From NCBI GenBank assembly GCA_016946835.1, contig JACVTC010000021.1, positions 969,501-1,033,500 of the forward strand: a stretch of 64,000 nucleotides of DNA, given 5' to 3'. The notes under the pieces were generated by a model. It was not told where the DNA came from, searched no databases, and saw only the letters and a program-made list of their open reading frames with translations. This document shows, one piece after another, positions 1 to 11,120 of the stretch. This stretch comes from Neocallimastix lanati (nom. inval.) (lineage: Eukaryota > Neocallimastigomycota > Neocallimastigomycetes > Neocallimastigales > Neocallimastigaceae). The position numbers and the translations under genes were made by a program. Position 1 is the first letter of the stretch. Each line of letters starts with the position of its first letter.

Positions 1-968
1 GTTCCATAATAGAAGCGAAGCTTTTTATGAATTTTCTATAAAAATTGCAAATACCCAAAAAACTTTGAAGATCTTTTAACCTTTTTGGGGTAGGCCATTC
101 AGATATTGATTTTAGTTTATCAAGGTCCATAAGTAACCCTTCAGCAGATACAGAAAATCCAAGAAATTTAGTTTTTTGCACATGGAAGTCACACTTCTCG
201 ATTTTAGCATGTAGATTATTTTTGATAAGCCATTGGAGAGTATATTTAACTTGCTTAATGTGGTCTTCAAGATTTTAGTATAGATGATAATATCATCTAG
301 GTAGACTTGTAAAAATTTTCCGATATCCGCTGAAAAAATATCTTGTACAAGGCGTTGGAAAACGGAGGGGGCATTCAGGAGTCCGAAAGGCATCACTAGA
401 TATTCAAAATGACCAATGGGGTGCGGAAAACTGTCAAATATTGGTGACTTTCTTTTATTCGAATTAAAATATATGCTGATCGAATGCCTAATCGAGTGAA
501 GATTGTAGCACATTTAAATGATTCTATTATATCGTTTATGCGAGGAATTGGATAACTGTTCCGAATAGTTATTGCATTCAACTTTCTATAATCCACGCAT
601 AATCTTGAGTTCCGTCATGTTTCTTGATAAATATTACTAGGGCACCGGCTGGCGATTTGGACTTTCGTATGAATCCTTTTGAAAGATTTTCCTTGATATA
701 TACTTTCGATGCCTCCATTTCAGGATCGGTAAGAGAGTAGATTGGACCAAAAAAGAGTTGGCTTCCAGGAACTATGTCGATTGATATATTATAAGGCCGG
801 TGAATTGGAAGTTTATCCGCTTCCTTTTTTTCGAAAGCGATTATTTCTTCATTATAATATTTTTGTTTAAATATTTTCTTTTTCTTCAAGAGATTGTTCA
901 CTTTCCATTTCAATCATGGTAACACATAAGTCTGAGTTAAGGTCATCGTAGAAGTCTTCAGGAAGCAT
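1..968 (-). pseudogene. Element E3 reverse transcriptase region, broken, cut by window edge
   Basis: Ty3/gypsy RT, which copies element RNA into DNA inside the particle. Reading down the minus strand, recognisable blocks are the pre-RT segment (PIYSLTD, then KGFIRKSKSPAGA, about 780-620), the DYRKLNAITIRNSYPIPRI block (596-540), the MPFGL and YLDDIIIY catalytic block (about 390-285) and the LQSFLG connection block near 60-30. They lie in at least three frames, so several indels have destroyed the gene. RNase H and integrase would continue beyond base 1. The closest relatives in the window are E1 (17834) and E2 (53189), to which it aligns block by block. It is clearly older and more decayed than either. 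Confidence 0.85.
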
Positions 969-2172
969 TTAATCGTAAGTTACTGACTCTAAAGGGATCA
1001 TTGGGGCTGTAACATTTTGATAATGAAAAAGGAACTTATTTCCTTTCGAGGAAGGACAATGTTCCAAACAGTGTTTTTCTAAAAAGTAGATATGATTGTT
1101 TTCGAAGTTGATATATGGCTTATGTAGATTAAGCCAATCCCTTCCCAAGATTCCAGAAACACCATGAAGTTGTAAGTTAGCGATACAAAACTCAAAGTTT
1201 TCTTCAAGATCCATGAATTTGAGTTTTAGAGTTTTTGTTGTCTGGGTTATATTCATTTTATTTTTATTAGGTAATTGGATATTTATTGTAGATGGAAGAT
1301 TTGAAAATGGAATTTTATTTGAAATTACATAGTTCTTGCGGATAAAACTTCTTGCAGAGCCTGAATCGATCATAAGCTTTATCTTTAAGCTTTTAGTTCC
1401 AAAGAATATTGTGAACGTAGTGGTCATCGTATTTTCATTATTTAGAGTATAGTTTGCCGTTAACATTTGTTTATTCTTTCCTCTATAAGCTTTAAAGTAT
1501 TTTTTCTCTTTGTCTTCGGTAGGTTCATTTTTAAAATGTCTTCTTTTAAATCCTTTTTTATGGTTGTTTTCAATAAGTAAAATGTTCTTCCTGGTGTTGA
1601 CAGTGGTGTAGCATTTTTTATCTATACTAATTATTATATTAGTTGCTTCAAACAAGTTTGAAGGCTTTTTAATCTTATCAAATTCTTCTTTAACTTCTTC
1701 CAGTAGTCCTCGTCTAATTAAGTCAATCAGTACATTATCAGGCCATCTAATAAGCTTTGCCAGACTTCTAAATTCGATTGTGTAGAAGGCGGCTTTTCCC
1801 AAATTATATTGTTTCAGATTCAAAAGTTGTCTATTAGAACGTATTTTTCTTCCCGAGTCTCCACAAAGTTTTCCAATAATAAACTTTTAAATGTTTCGTA
1901 GTTTAGGTTGTCTATTGTTCCATCATTCTTCAAGGAAAGACCCCATTTCTTAGCAGGCCCATAAGTTTTGTTTATAACAAATGTATTTTTAAAGTCATCC
2001 GTAGGAAAAAACTTTTGATGTTCTTTAAAAATAAATCGCAGTAGTCTAGTATTTCGTTCATTGACCAATTTTCCATTCCGTTTTCTCGTTCTATTACGCC
2101 ATTAGAGGAAAAATAAGTAGGTATGAATTCTGTCAATGAATTAATAAATTCAAAAGTTTTATCTTGTTTCAT
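969..2172 (-). pseudogene. Element E3 Gag and protease, frameshifted
   Basis: The start ATG (2172) lies 29 nt inside the primer-binding site. The N-terminal Gag piece ends near 1972 and the reading jumps frame (2068-1820, then 1823-969), so at least two indels are present. The second half shows a Lys/Arg-rich tail in place of a CCHC zinc knuckle, then a retropepsin with DSGS at about 1370-1355 and the downstream ILGRDW motif (about 1150). Gag packages RNA and protease matures the polyprotein. Family membership is secure from side-by-side similarity to E1 and E2. The leader here is much shorter than in E1, so most of it was lost. Confidence 0.8.
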
Positions 2173-2201
2173 TGTTTTTAAGAAATATTTAAAATTATTA
2201 G

Positions 2202-2213
2202 AAGAGTTATTAT
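2202..2213 (-). promoter_or_regulatory. E3 self-priming PBS
   Basis: The minus strand reads ATAATAACTCTT immediately after the 5' LTR end (2214). Eleven of its 12 bases are complementary to the LTR site at 2398-2409, which lies 34 nt downstream of a TATA box (TATAAAAG, 2443-2436 minus). This matches the self-primer arrangement of Tf1/sushi elements; the mechanism here is inferred. Confidence 0.65.
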
Positions 2214-3076
2214 TGTAAGAAACTATTAAATAAATTATATTTTAAATAGTTTCTTTTATGATTTAAAAATTTAGAAGATTAAAAAAATTTAATTAAAATT
2301 TAATTAAAACAGTTTTCAAAAATATATTAAAAAAAAATAAAAAAAATTTTTATCATAGATTGAATTATTTAAAATTCTTTATTAATATATTTTATAAAAA
2401 ATAACTCTTGATTTCCTAAAAGGAAATCAATCGTTCTTTTATACATTTTGATTTATATTTTTTTTTGAATAATTATTTTATTTTAATAATTATTATTTAA
2501 TTAATTACTTATTTTATTACTAATAAATCATTATTTCTAATATTTTATTATTTGATCATTTGTTATCTATTTTTATTTATTTTTTTTATTTAATTATTAA
2601 TTAAAATTATTTAATTTGTTCATTATTTATTTTGTTTATATTGAATATATATTGCTAATTTATTATTAAATAGTCTGTACTAGTCTAATTGGTAATTCAT
2701 CAGGAAAAGACTAGCAGAAAAACCTGATGAAGTGATAATGTGATTTATTAATATTAAATAATAATAAAAAACCAAATTGTCATTGGAAAAAAATTATTTA
2801 ATTTTAGATATTAATAATTAATTAAATTTTTATTATATTTAATTTTAATTAATATAAATATTTATTTATTTTGATAAAATTATTTAGTTTTTATTGGTTT
2901 TTAAAATGGAAATCAAGAATTAAAATTTATAATAAATAATAATTTTAGTATGATATTTAATTAAGTTTATATAAATTTTAATTTAGTATTTAATAATTAT
3001 ACTTATCCATAATAATAAATATTAATAATATTAATATTTAACTAAGGAAATGGATAATTTATCTAAATTCCTTACA
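2214..3076 (-). repeat. 5' LTR of element E3 (family E, about 863 bp)
   Basis: Runs TGTAAG to CTTACA on the plus strand, giving short inverted LTR tips. It lies directly upstream (minus sense) of the E3 PBS and gag. It contains the TATA box near 2440 and the self-primer match near 2400. It shares the family E core (AATAACTCTTGATTTC) with the LTRs at 22261, 60600 and 62012. Unlike E1, E4 and E5 it has lost part of the GATCGATAT block. Confidence 0.75.
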
Positions 3077-3085
3077 CAACAGTAT

Positions 3086-3163
3086 TGTTACAGATACATG
3101 GTAACATTAAACCTATCCAATGATAGTTCTCTGGTTACGTAATGTATCTATAATCAGTTAGCA
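3086..3163 (+). repeat. Fragment of family B LTR start
   Basis: Diverged copy of the first ~78 bases of the B LTR (compare 24021 and 49022). It keeps the CAGATACATGGTAAC, TATCCAATGATAG and GGTTACGTAA blocks. Only the LTR tip is present, joined directly to an A-family RNase H fragment. Confidence 0.7.
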
Positions 3164-3164
3164 T

Positions 3165-4274
3165 TGTTTGTTATTTAACTACAATTTTTAACATACTAAA
3201 AGTTATAACCCATCTAGATTGACAAGCATTATTTGGTTCTTTATTATTAAATAAGCCTACTAAAGGTTTATGATCAGTATATAAAATAGTATCATATTTA
3301 TTACCGATAAAATATGGTTTAAATTTTAAACAACAATAGTAAGCAGCTGTGCCTTCTAAATCAGTAATACTATAATTTATTTCAGTAGGTTTTAAAGATC
3401 TACTAATGTATAGAATTGGATGTTCGATGTTATCTTTATCTTTCTGCATTAATACACCACCTATTCCATCTAATGAAGCATCCGTTCTAATTAAAAATTG
3501 TTTATCATAATCTGGATATTTAAGAATAGGAGCTTCAATAAGTTTTTCCTTAAGAATTTGATTTTGAAGGTTCTATCAATCCATTTCTTATTAATTTACT
3601 TATTTCTTCTCTTAGTATACTCATTTGTTTCTTATTTGCTACTCGATACATTCTTTGTTTAATTGGCATTCGACCACTTATGATTTTTATTTTATGACTT
3701 AGTAATTTCGATTTACCTAAATCATCTGTATCAAGTGCTAATTCATTTATATTATTTAATAATAAAAATTTCAGTTTGTTTCTAATTTTTGTTGGTGTTT
3801 TAGCCGCAATTTCATGAATAGTTATTTCCTTTGCACTTTTAAAATTCTTATCAGTATTTTCAATCAAACTATCAATATTTTTTATTACACTGTTTTCATA
3901 ATTCCTTTTATTATTAATTTCATTTATTTTTGCTAATAAAGAATAATTATTTTGTAAAGAATTTTTATTATCATTTTTGTTACTACTTATAACGAAATTA
4001 TTAATATCATTAATATGACGATTAATTTCAAAAGAATTTTTATTATTATCATCTTCATTAAAAATTGAGGAAAAATTTTTATTACTAATAGTATTATCAA
4101 CATCCTTAGAAACTATATTATCACTATTATTATTACAAAAATTTTTAGAAGGTTTATCAGTATTAATATTATTTTTATTAAGGTTTTCAGAAAGATTATT
4201 AATATTATTTTTATTAAAAATTTCAGAAAAATTATTAATATTATTTTTATTTCCAAAATTATTATAAGGATTAT
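3165..4274 (-). pseudogene. Family A pol fragment (A2) with RT deleted
   Basis: In minus sense this holds an Asn-rich linker (4274-3880), the pre-RT segment ending in EPSKS (about 3560), then RNase H (DGIGGV to about 3171; TDHKPL near 3270). It is almost identical in places to the intact family A pol at 31881. About 725 bp of RT, including the YMDD site, is missing. The deletion joins the equivalents of 34250 and 34975 at a short shared AT-rich string and shifts the frame. Integrase is absent because the copy is cut at 3165. It is a dead fragment. Confidence 0.8.
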
Positions 4275-4753
4275 TTACTATTACATTCTCTTAATTTTAT
4301 ATAATTGTTAAAATAATTATTTATTATTATATTTTTATTAAACATATCTCTTAAACTATTAATTTCTTAATAACTTTATTTAAAACTAAAATTTCATTTT
4401 TAAATATATTTAACTATTAATATTTAAAATATATTTAAAATATATTTCCTAAATAAAATATAATTATCAATATTTATAATATAATTCCTAAAACTATATA
4501 ATTCTCAAAATAATATTTAAAATATAAAATAAAACTTATAATAATGATGAATTAATTTATTATAATAATAAAATCATTAATAATATAATTTATCTATTTT
4601 AATTATGATAAAAGAATTAACCATGCTTTTAAAAATAATTATTTGAATAACTATATATAAATTATTTTAATTATTATAAACAATAATATTTATACATTAT
4701 TTCTAACCTACATTTTTTTACCTAAATCTTATTTTTATAGTGGTATCGTATCA
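4275..4753 (-). repeat. Truncated 3' LTR of element H
   Basis: Nearly the same as 7170-7641, ending GTATCGTATCA. The first ~190 bp are missing, replaced by the A2 fragment. On the minus strand a purine-rich tract (AAAGTGGGGGAATCT, 4768-4754) abuts it as the polypurine tract, matching the tract of element A at 31869. Confidence 0.75.
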
Positions 4754-6646
4754 AGATTCCCCCACTTTAAATAAGACTTCGTCCCTTGAAGTCAGACGAA
4801 AAAAAATTTTTTTTTTTTTTTTTTTTTTTTTATTGTTTAATAATTAAAATTTTATATATATTTGTTAAAAAAGTAATTAAAAATAAAAATATATTATACA
4901 AATTTTTTTTTTTTAGAAATTTGAAATTTGAAATCTGAATTTTAATAATTTAAATTTTGAATTTTTGAATTTCTGAAATATAATTGAATTATAATTAAAT
5001 TATATTTTTCTTTTTCTTTTATATTTGTAATTCCTGATAATACACATTGTATCTTTCCTATTATTATTATACTTTTTAATAATTGTATTTTTATAATTAT
5101 ATTTAATTTTAAATTTTCTTTTTGAATTATTTTTAATATTACCATTATTTTTGTTATAATTTTCTACAATAGGTATTTTTTTTATTATTTTATTATCAGA
5201 ATTTATCTTAATTTTATTTATCATTTCATTATAAATATTTAAATTATTTCCTTCCATCTTAATTTTATTTATTTTCAATTTATCAATAGGTTTACTTTCT
5301 AATAATTTACTTTCCTCTTTACATAATAATATGTTTTCGTTTTTTCTTTTCTACTGGAATTATTTTATGTGATGGATTATACTAGTTACCTTCGAGAATA
5401 GTATCACTCGATTTATTAATTACAATATTACTTTCTATATTTTCTTCAATAATTTGTTTATATATATTATCATTACACGTTGTGACTTTAGTTTGAATCC
5501 TATCATTATCATTATTTACGTGTTTATTTCCTGATTCGTACTTAACATTAACATTTTCATCCATAGAACTTAAATTATAATTTTCTTCAATAGTGCAAGT
5601 ATTCATATTATTAATATTTTTATCATAATTGCTATTTATTATTTCTTTATAAGTACCTTTTGAAGAACTATTAATATTACCGTAATAATTATAATATGAA
5701 TTCAATTTTTCTTTATTATTAAAATAATTATTTATTGAATTAACATTCATGCAAGAATCATAATTAGAATTTTTCATAGATTTTAAATAATTTTCTTTTC
5801 CATTAAAATTTGAATTGCCACCTTCAATATTAGTATAACACAAATCAAAATAATTAAAATTTTTATTTTGTCCAATATTATAATTTCTTTTATAATAATT
5901 CATTTTGTTTTGTCTACACGTAAAATTATTTATTTTATTATAATAATTATTAGACTTTAATTTCTTATTATAATTATTGTAATGATTAAAATTAAAATTT
6001 CAATAATTTTTATTATTATTTTTATTTATTATTTTATATTCTCTAAAATACGTGTTATAAGGGTCAATCCTATTGTTTCTCCTATTATAAGTTATTTTAT
6101 GGTTATTAAAGCTTTCTCTTTCTTCCTTATTATATTCAATTAATTCATTTTATATTCTTTCAGCAAGAGAAGCAGTTTTCATAGCATTTTCAATAGTTTT
6201 ATATCCTCTTGTAATTACTTGTTGACTGGGTAACGTCTAACTTTTATTGAATTTATATAATCTTCGATTGTCACTAATTTCCTAAAGTCACTCTCTAAAT
6301 TCTTTAATAGTCTTCTATATATTACATTAAAAATTGAAATTTTGATATCATTTGGAATTTTTATTTTCTTTAAGGTCCAGCATTTTTCACTTTGAGTGAT
6401 ATTTAAATATTTTTCAATTACATATTGTATTTCTTTTAATATTGGATACTTATTTTTGTTATATTTTTCTTTTTATGTTTTAATTTCAATACTTATGTCT
6501 TGATTTACACATTTAATTATCCAAAAGTATTATTGCTTTAATGTGTAAATCTCCCATAACTCCATAACTTCCTCAATCCATCCATCAATATCCCTTCCAT
6601 AATTGACTAATAATGGTAGTTCTTTTATTAAGCCCTGAACATTCAT
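4754..6646 (-). pseudogene. Element H internal region: decayed Asn-rich gag, no pol
   Basis: The minus-strand ATG at 6646 opens a Gag-like reading (MNVQGLIKELPLLV, then RDIDGWIEE) resembling family A Gag (KLLPRLGSFDRDIESW). The similarity resumes as IEKYLNITQSEKC near 6400. Several in-frame stops and frame changes break it. A long Asn-rich stretch remains open at 5903-5382. I see no CCHC knuckle, protease, RT or integrase between the LTRs, so the 2.2-kb interior is a gag-only remnant that would depend on another element, probably of family A. T-runs at 4801-4830 and 6650-6680 are A-runs in the sense strand. Base content is very AT-rich throughout. Confidence 0.7.
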
Positions 6647-6962
6647 TTTGGTTTTTTTTTTTAAAAAAAAAATTTTTTTTTGTTTATATTTATATATATT
6701 ACGCGTTATTTTAAATAAATATAATATTATAACATTTTATAATAACTATTATTTTATTATTTACTATTTTAAACTATTATTTTATTACGTGTCATTAAAA
6801 ATTATTAATATTATCTTTACGCGCTAAAATAAACTATTATTTTATTACACTCTATCTTTTTTTTTTTTTTTTTTTTTTATAATTATTATTATTATTATTA
6901 TTATTACTATTATTACTATATTTTCAAATTTTTATTATTTTCATATTATCATGCCAGAGAAA

Positions 6963-6980
6963 CGCCCGGATTCTCCACCA
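6963..6980 (-). promoter_or_regulatory. H primer-binding site, tRNA type
   Basis: The minus strand reads TGGTGGAGAATCCGGGCG, 4 nt from the LTR at 6985. The same 18 bases occur at 40673-40690 in element A. It starts with TGG, as expected for pairing with a tRNA CCA end. I could not assign the tRNA. Confidence 0.6.
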
Positions 6981-6984
6981 TTTT

Positions 6985-7641
6985 TGATACAGAACATTTA
7001 AAATATTCCATATCGAGTTATTAATTTAGTTGGTCGTTTCTCTAGGGAATTATGACACGATAATATATTCTAATAAATATAAGAAAATAATTTATAATAA
7101 TAATGTTTTATAATAATATTTTATTCTTTATTTATTTTTATTATTTTATCTTTACATATATAAATATTTATTACTACATTCTCTTAATTTTATATAATTA
7201 TTAAAATAATTATTTAATATTATATTTTTATTAAACATATCTCTTAAACTATTAATTTCTTAATAACTTCATTTAAAACTACAATTTCATTATTAAATAT
7301 ATTTAACTATTAATATTTAAAATATTATTCCTAAATAAAATATAATTATCAATATTTATAATATAATTCCTAAAACTATATAATTTTTAAAATAATATTT
7401 AAAACACAAAATAAAACTTATTAATAATAATGATGAATTAATTTATTATCATAATAATAGAATCATTAATAAAATAATTTATCTATTTTAATTATGATAA
7501 AAGAATTTACCATGCTTTTAAAAATAATTATTTGAATAACTATATATAAATTATTTTAATTATTATAACCAATAATATTTACACAATATTTCTAACCTAA
7601 ATTTCTTACCTAAATCTTATTTTTATAGTGGTACCGTATCA
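6985..7641 (-). repeat. 5' LTR of element H (657 bp)
   Basis: Starts TGATACAGAAC and ends GTACCGTATCA, giving a TGATAC/GTATCA inverted tip like families A and G. Its right ~470 bp repeat the sequence at 4275-4753. It is followed after 4 bp (AATT) by the solo A LTR. Confidence 0.75.
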
Positions 7642-7645
7642 AATT

Positions 7646-8525
7646 TGATACGGGCTGGGGTTGAAACACTAAGATATTCAAAACAAAAGAAATAAATATT
7701 AACACATAACTATAAAAATAAATTTGGAAACAAGAAAAAAAAATTAAATTTTAAAATATTCTTTATTTAAATTTAAAATTAAAATTATTTGTTCCAAGTA
7801 TTAAAAATTAAGAAAGAAATTTATTCTTCTTTTTTATACTTTTATTTTAATACATTTTATTAATCATTAATATATTCTTTATAAAAAAAAAACTATTATT
7901 TTATTTCAATTTTTAACTATTATTTTAAATTATTTTAATAAAAAATAATATTTATTTAATTAAAATATAAAAATTAATTTAGAGATTGTATCACGAAGGG
8001 CATTCCGGGCGGTAACTTCTTTTTGATATTGTTTTCAGAGAGAGAATTATACAGAATTGATATTTTCTGTATTTTAGATCATTTTTATTTTAATAAAGAT
8101 TTAATTTATTTTTGATTTTTGTTTTATTTTTAGTTTATTTTAAAGGTTTAGAAAATATTATACAGAAACTTATAATTCTGTATTTTATATCAAATATTTA
8201 TTGAAATAGGTTTTTATTATTCTTAATATAAAAATAAGAATTAGTAATGATTTAAATTATATATAAATTTTTATAAGAATATTTAGTAATAATTTTTACT
8301 ATATTTAATATTAATAAAAGATTTTTATTAGAATATTTAATAATAATTTTTATTATATTTGATATTAATAAAAGATTTTTATTAGAATATTTAATAATAA
8401 TTTTTATTATATTTGATATTAATAAAAGAAATTTATAAGAATATTTAATAATAATTTTTATTATAAAAGATTTTAATAAGAGTATTTAATAGGAAATACA
8501 AGGTATTTAGTGACACCCCGTATCA
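7646..8525 (-). repeat. Solo LTR of family A, short form (A3, 880 bp)
   Basis: Tips TGATACGGG and CCCGTATCA form a perfect 9-bp inverted repeat. The body matches the LTRs at 29802 and 40699 but carries only a few units of the internal AT-rich minisatellite (about 8270-8480). Flanks AATT and TGCA do not match, so the insertion site was rearranged. Confidence 0.85.
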
Positions 8526-9113
8526 TGCATGGTATGGTTCATATAGTTTTGGGAAATATAATAATAATTAACACAAATAATTAAATTACAATAAAAATAA
8601 TTTTGTTTTAAAATCAATATTTATTTATTTAAATTTTATAAAAGAAAAATAATAATAATATAATTATTTATTTAATAAAAAGAAAGTTATTGATTATATT
8701 TTATTTCACTAAAAATTACATGTATTTATATTTTTTTATCAAATTAAAATTTGTAAAGCCTAACTATTTTTTTAATAAACTAATTACTATTATTTTTATA
8801 AATAAAACATTTAAATTGATTTTGAATTATTTTTTTAGTTAATAATATTATTGTTATAATTAGTAGTTATATATTATTGAATTATTAATTATTTAATAAT
8901 AGTTTAATATTAATATATATAATAGAATCGGATCGATAATTCAAAAAAGAATTATAAGTTGATTGGTGATTTATTAACTTAAGATTCTTATTTAGTAATA
9001 TTTGAAGAATATTGGAAAGTTCCAATTATATAGATAGAATAATCTATAAGGTTAGAATAATTTATATTATTCTAGCACAATTAGTATTATTTGTTCATTC
9101 TGTATTATCCAAC
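8526..9113 (-). repeat. Relic LTR of family J (J1)
   Basis: Diverged copy of 57271-58188 and 58190-59004. Shared blocks are ATTACATGTATTTATA followed by AAATTTGTAAAGCCTA, and GGAAAGTTCC and ATTTGTTCATTC near the right end. On the minus strand TATAAATA would be its TATA box. Ends are approximate. Confidence 0.45.
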
Positions 9114-9120
9114 TTCAGAT

Positions 9121-9167
9121 ATCCAAATACTGTAGTGGTTATCACGTTTGCTTTGCACGCAAAAGGT
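9121..9167 (+). pseudogene. tRNA-Val-like relic, 5' two thirds only
   Basis: TGTAGTGGTTATCACG followed by a perfect 5-bp anticodon stem (TTTGC/GCAAA) and AGG matches the D and anticodon arms of eukaryotic tRNA-Val. The loop TTTGCAC gives anticodon TGC rather than the expected valine TAC, which would be a G at position 35. The T arm and acceptor 3' strand are absent, and AT-rich sequence follows at once. It is a fragment, not a working tRNA. Confidence 0.6.
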
Positions 9168-9690
9168 TTATTTCTTTTTATATTTTTATATATTTTTTTA
9201 TAGAAAATTTTATATTCTAAACTAAATAATTATTACTTTTAATAATAATATCTCTCTTATTTTCTTACCACAATTATTTCTATCCTTTTTCTTTTATTTA
9301 TTATTTATTATTTATTATTTATTATTTATTAGTTTTTTTATTATTATTATTTATTTTCTGTTACATGTTTTTTTTTAGTTACTCTTTTCTCCTTTTTTTT
9401 CCTCCTTTTTTTATAATAATCATTTTCTAATGTTTTTATATATTTTTAATATTTATAATAATTTTACGAAATGTTTCTTTAATACTCCGAAAATTATTAT
9501 TTTTGTTTATATTATTTAAACAATAATTTTTTAATTATTATTATTTTTTTTATTTTTACAAATTTAACTTTTTATAACTAAATATAAACAATAATATTTT
9601 TATTTTGTTATTTATAAACAAAGTATAAACTATAACATAATATTTACTATTTATAATTAAAATAAAGTTTAATTATATTTTATATAAAAC
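9168..9690. other. AT-rich spacer
   Basis: No gene seen. It contains about five copies of the 7-bp unit TTATTTA at 9293-9332. A block near 9600-9660 (ATTTATAAACAAAGTATAAAC) resembles repeat L at 23660. Confidence 0.5.
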
Positions 9691-11089
9691 TGTAAAAAAA
9701 AATACTAAAATAGATTACAATAACAAGATACAATAAATTTTATTTTATTAAAAAATTTTTATTAAAATATATTTTATTAATATTTAATAGTTATTTGTTA
9801 AATAACAATTACATCGAGAAAAAATGTGAAAAGTATCTTCTATTTATACTTTTCCTAAATACATTGATAATATATTATTTTATTTAAATTACATATATTA
9901 TAATATAAAACTATCCTAATGAATTTTATTAAATAATAAATTTATAAACTATAGCTAAATTTAGAAAAATATAATTATTAATTAAACTAAATACTAAATA
10001 ATTAAAATTATGTACAATTATTGTCTATTTATTATTTTAATATTATAAGTAAAGTCTTTATTTATTTTCGATTTAAAAACAATGTTAAAAGAGTATTAAA
10101 TTTTGAAACTTAATTTTCACAAAATAAATTATTAATTTATTTTGTTTTAAACTTTAATTAATTCATTTAAATTATTTTACAACAATAATTTTCTCAGAAT
10201 TAAATTTTATAAAAATTTTTATATTAAAAATTTATTTTGTGGCTTAAAGAATATAATTCAAAAATTTAGTTCATATGATTTATTTACTGATATGCGGGAC
10301 TTTTATGTGCTACTAATTTTTAATAGTATCGTTATATTTAATTAACCTTTATTAATATTTTTTTAATTTATAAAACCCAATTAACCAAGGGTCTTCTCTA
10401 AACTACAATCAAGAAGAGTAGTTATTAGGAATCTTTATAATAATTTAATTATTAATAATAATAAATATACATTTAAAATATATTATATCGGAGTATAGTA
10501 TAATATATAATAAATATATATTAAAATAATAAATATAATAAATATAACTATATAATTCTTAAAATGAAAATAAGAATAATAAACTTAAATATAAGAATAT
10601 AATTATATAATAAATATGAATATAATAAATAATATCAACTATATATATTTAATTATAATTAAAATAACTAAAACTATTTCATTATATTATATATTATAAT
10701 ATATAGAAGTATTATGTATTTTTAATATAACTTTAAAATAAATATGAATAGTTAAGTTATATATATAATAATATTCTTATTATATATATTTAGATGAAAT
10801 TAACTATTTAATTTAATATATTTAATATATTTCATATTATAATGAATAATATATATAAATATTGAATAATATATGAATAAGAAATTATTTCAAATATTAT
10901 TATTGACAAAAGAGATATAAATTTAATATTTAATAATTATTATTAAATATACAAATATGTTGCTACACATATTTGTTTTATATCATTACTTTGCTTATTA
11001 TTTTATAAATCAAAGAATAATTTACATTTTTGAATTACACAAGAAAAATTTTTAATTTAAAATGTGATTGGGATAATCACATCTTTACA
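9691..11089 (-). repeat. 3' LTR of element F, split by solo LTR G
   Basis: Starts TGTAAA and ends ATCTTTACA; without the 702-bp insertion and its duplicated bases it is about 697 bp. The partial copy at 56754-57159 runs through uninterrupted, which proves the insertion. A TATA box (minus, near 9850) and the ATAACAATTAC self-primer match (near 9800) are present. The purine tract AAGGAGGGAGAT (11101-11090, minus) abuts it. Confidence 0.85.
10288..10985. repeat. Solo LTR of family G (698 bp)
   Basis: Tips TGATAT and ATATCA are inverted. It is flanked by the 4-bp duplication TTAC (10284-10287 and 10986-10989), and the empty site is visible in the F LTR copy near 57060. Near its right end a perfect 9-bp hairpin ACAAATATG/CATATTTGT lies at 10951-10976. 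Confidence 0.8.
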
Positions 11090-11120
11090 ATCTCCCTCCT
11101 TAAATCGAGCTCCTGCGAGA

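Noticed and set aside
9012-9203. 63-codon open frame ending in hydrophobic residues
   Set aside because: It overlaps the J1 relic and the tRNA-like relic, has low-complexity AT-driven composition and no family signature.
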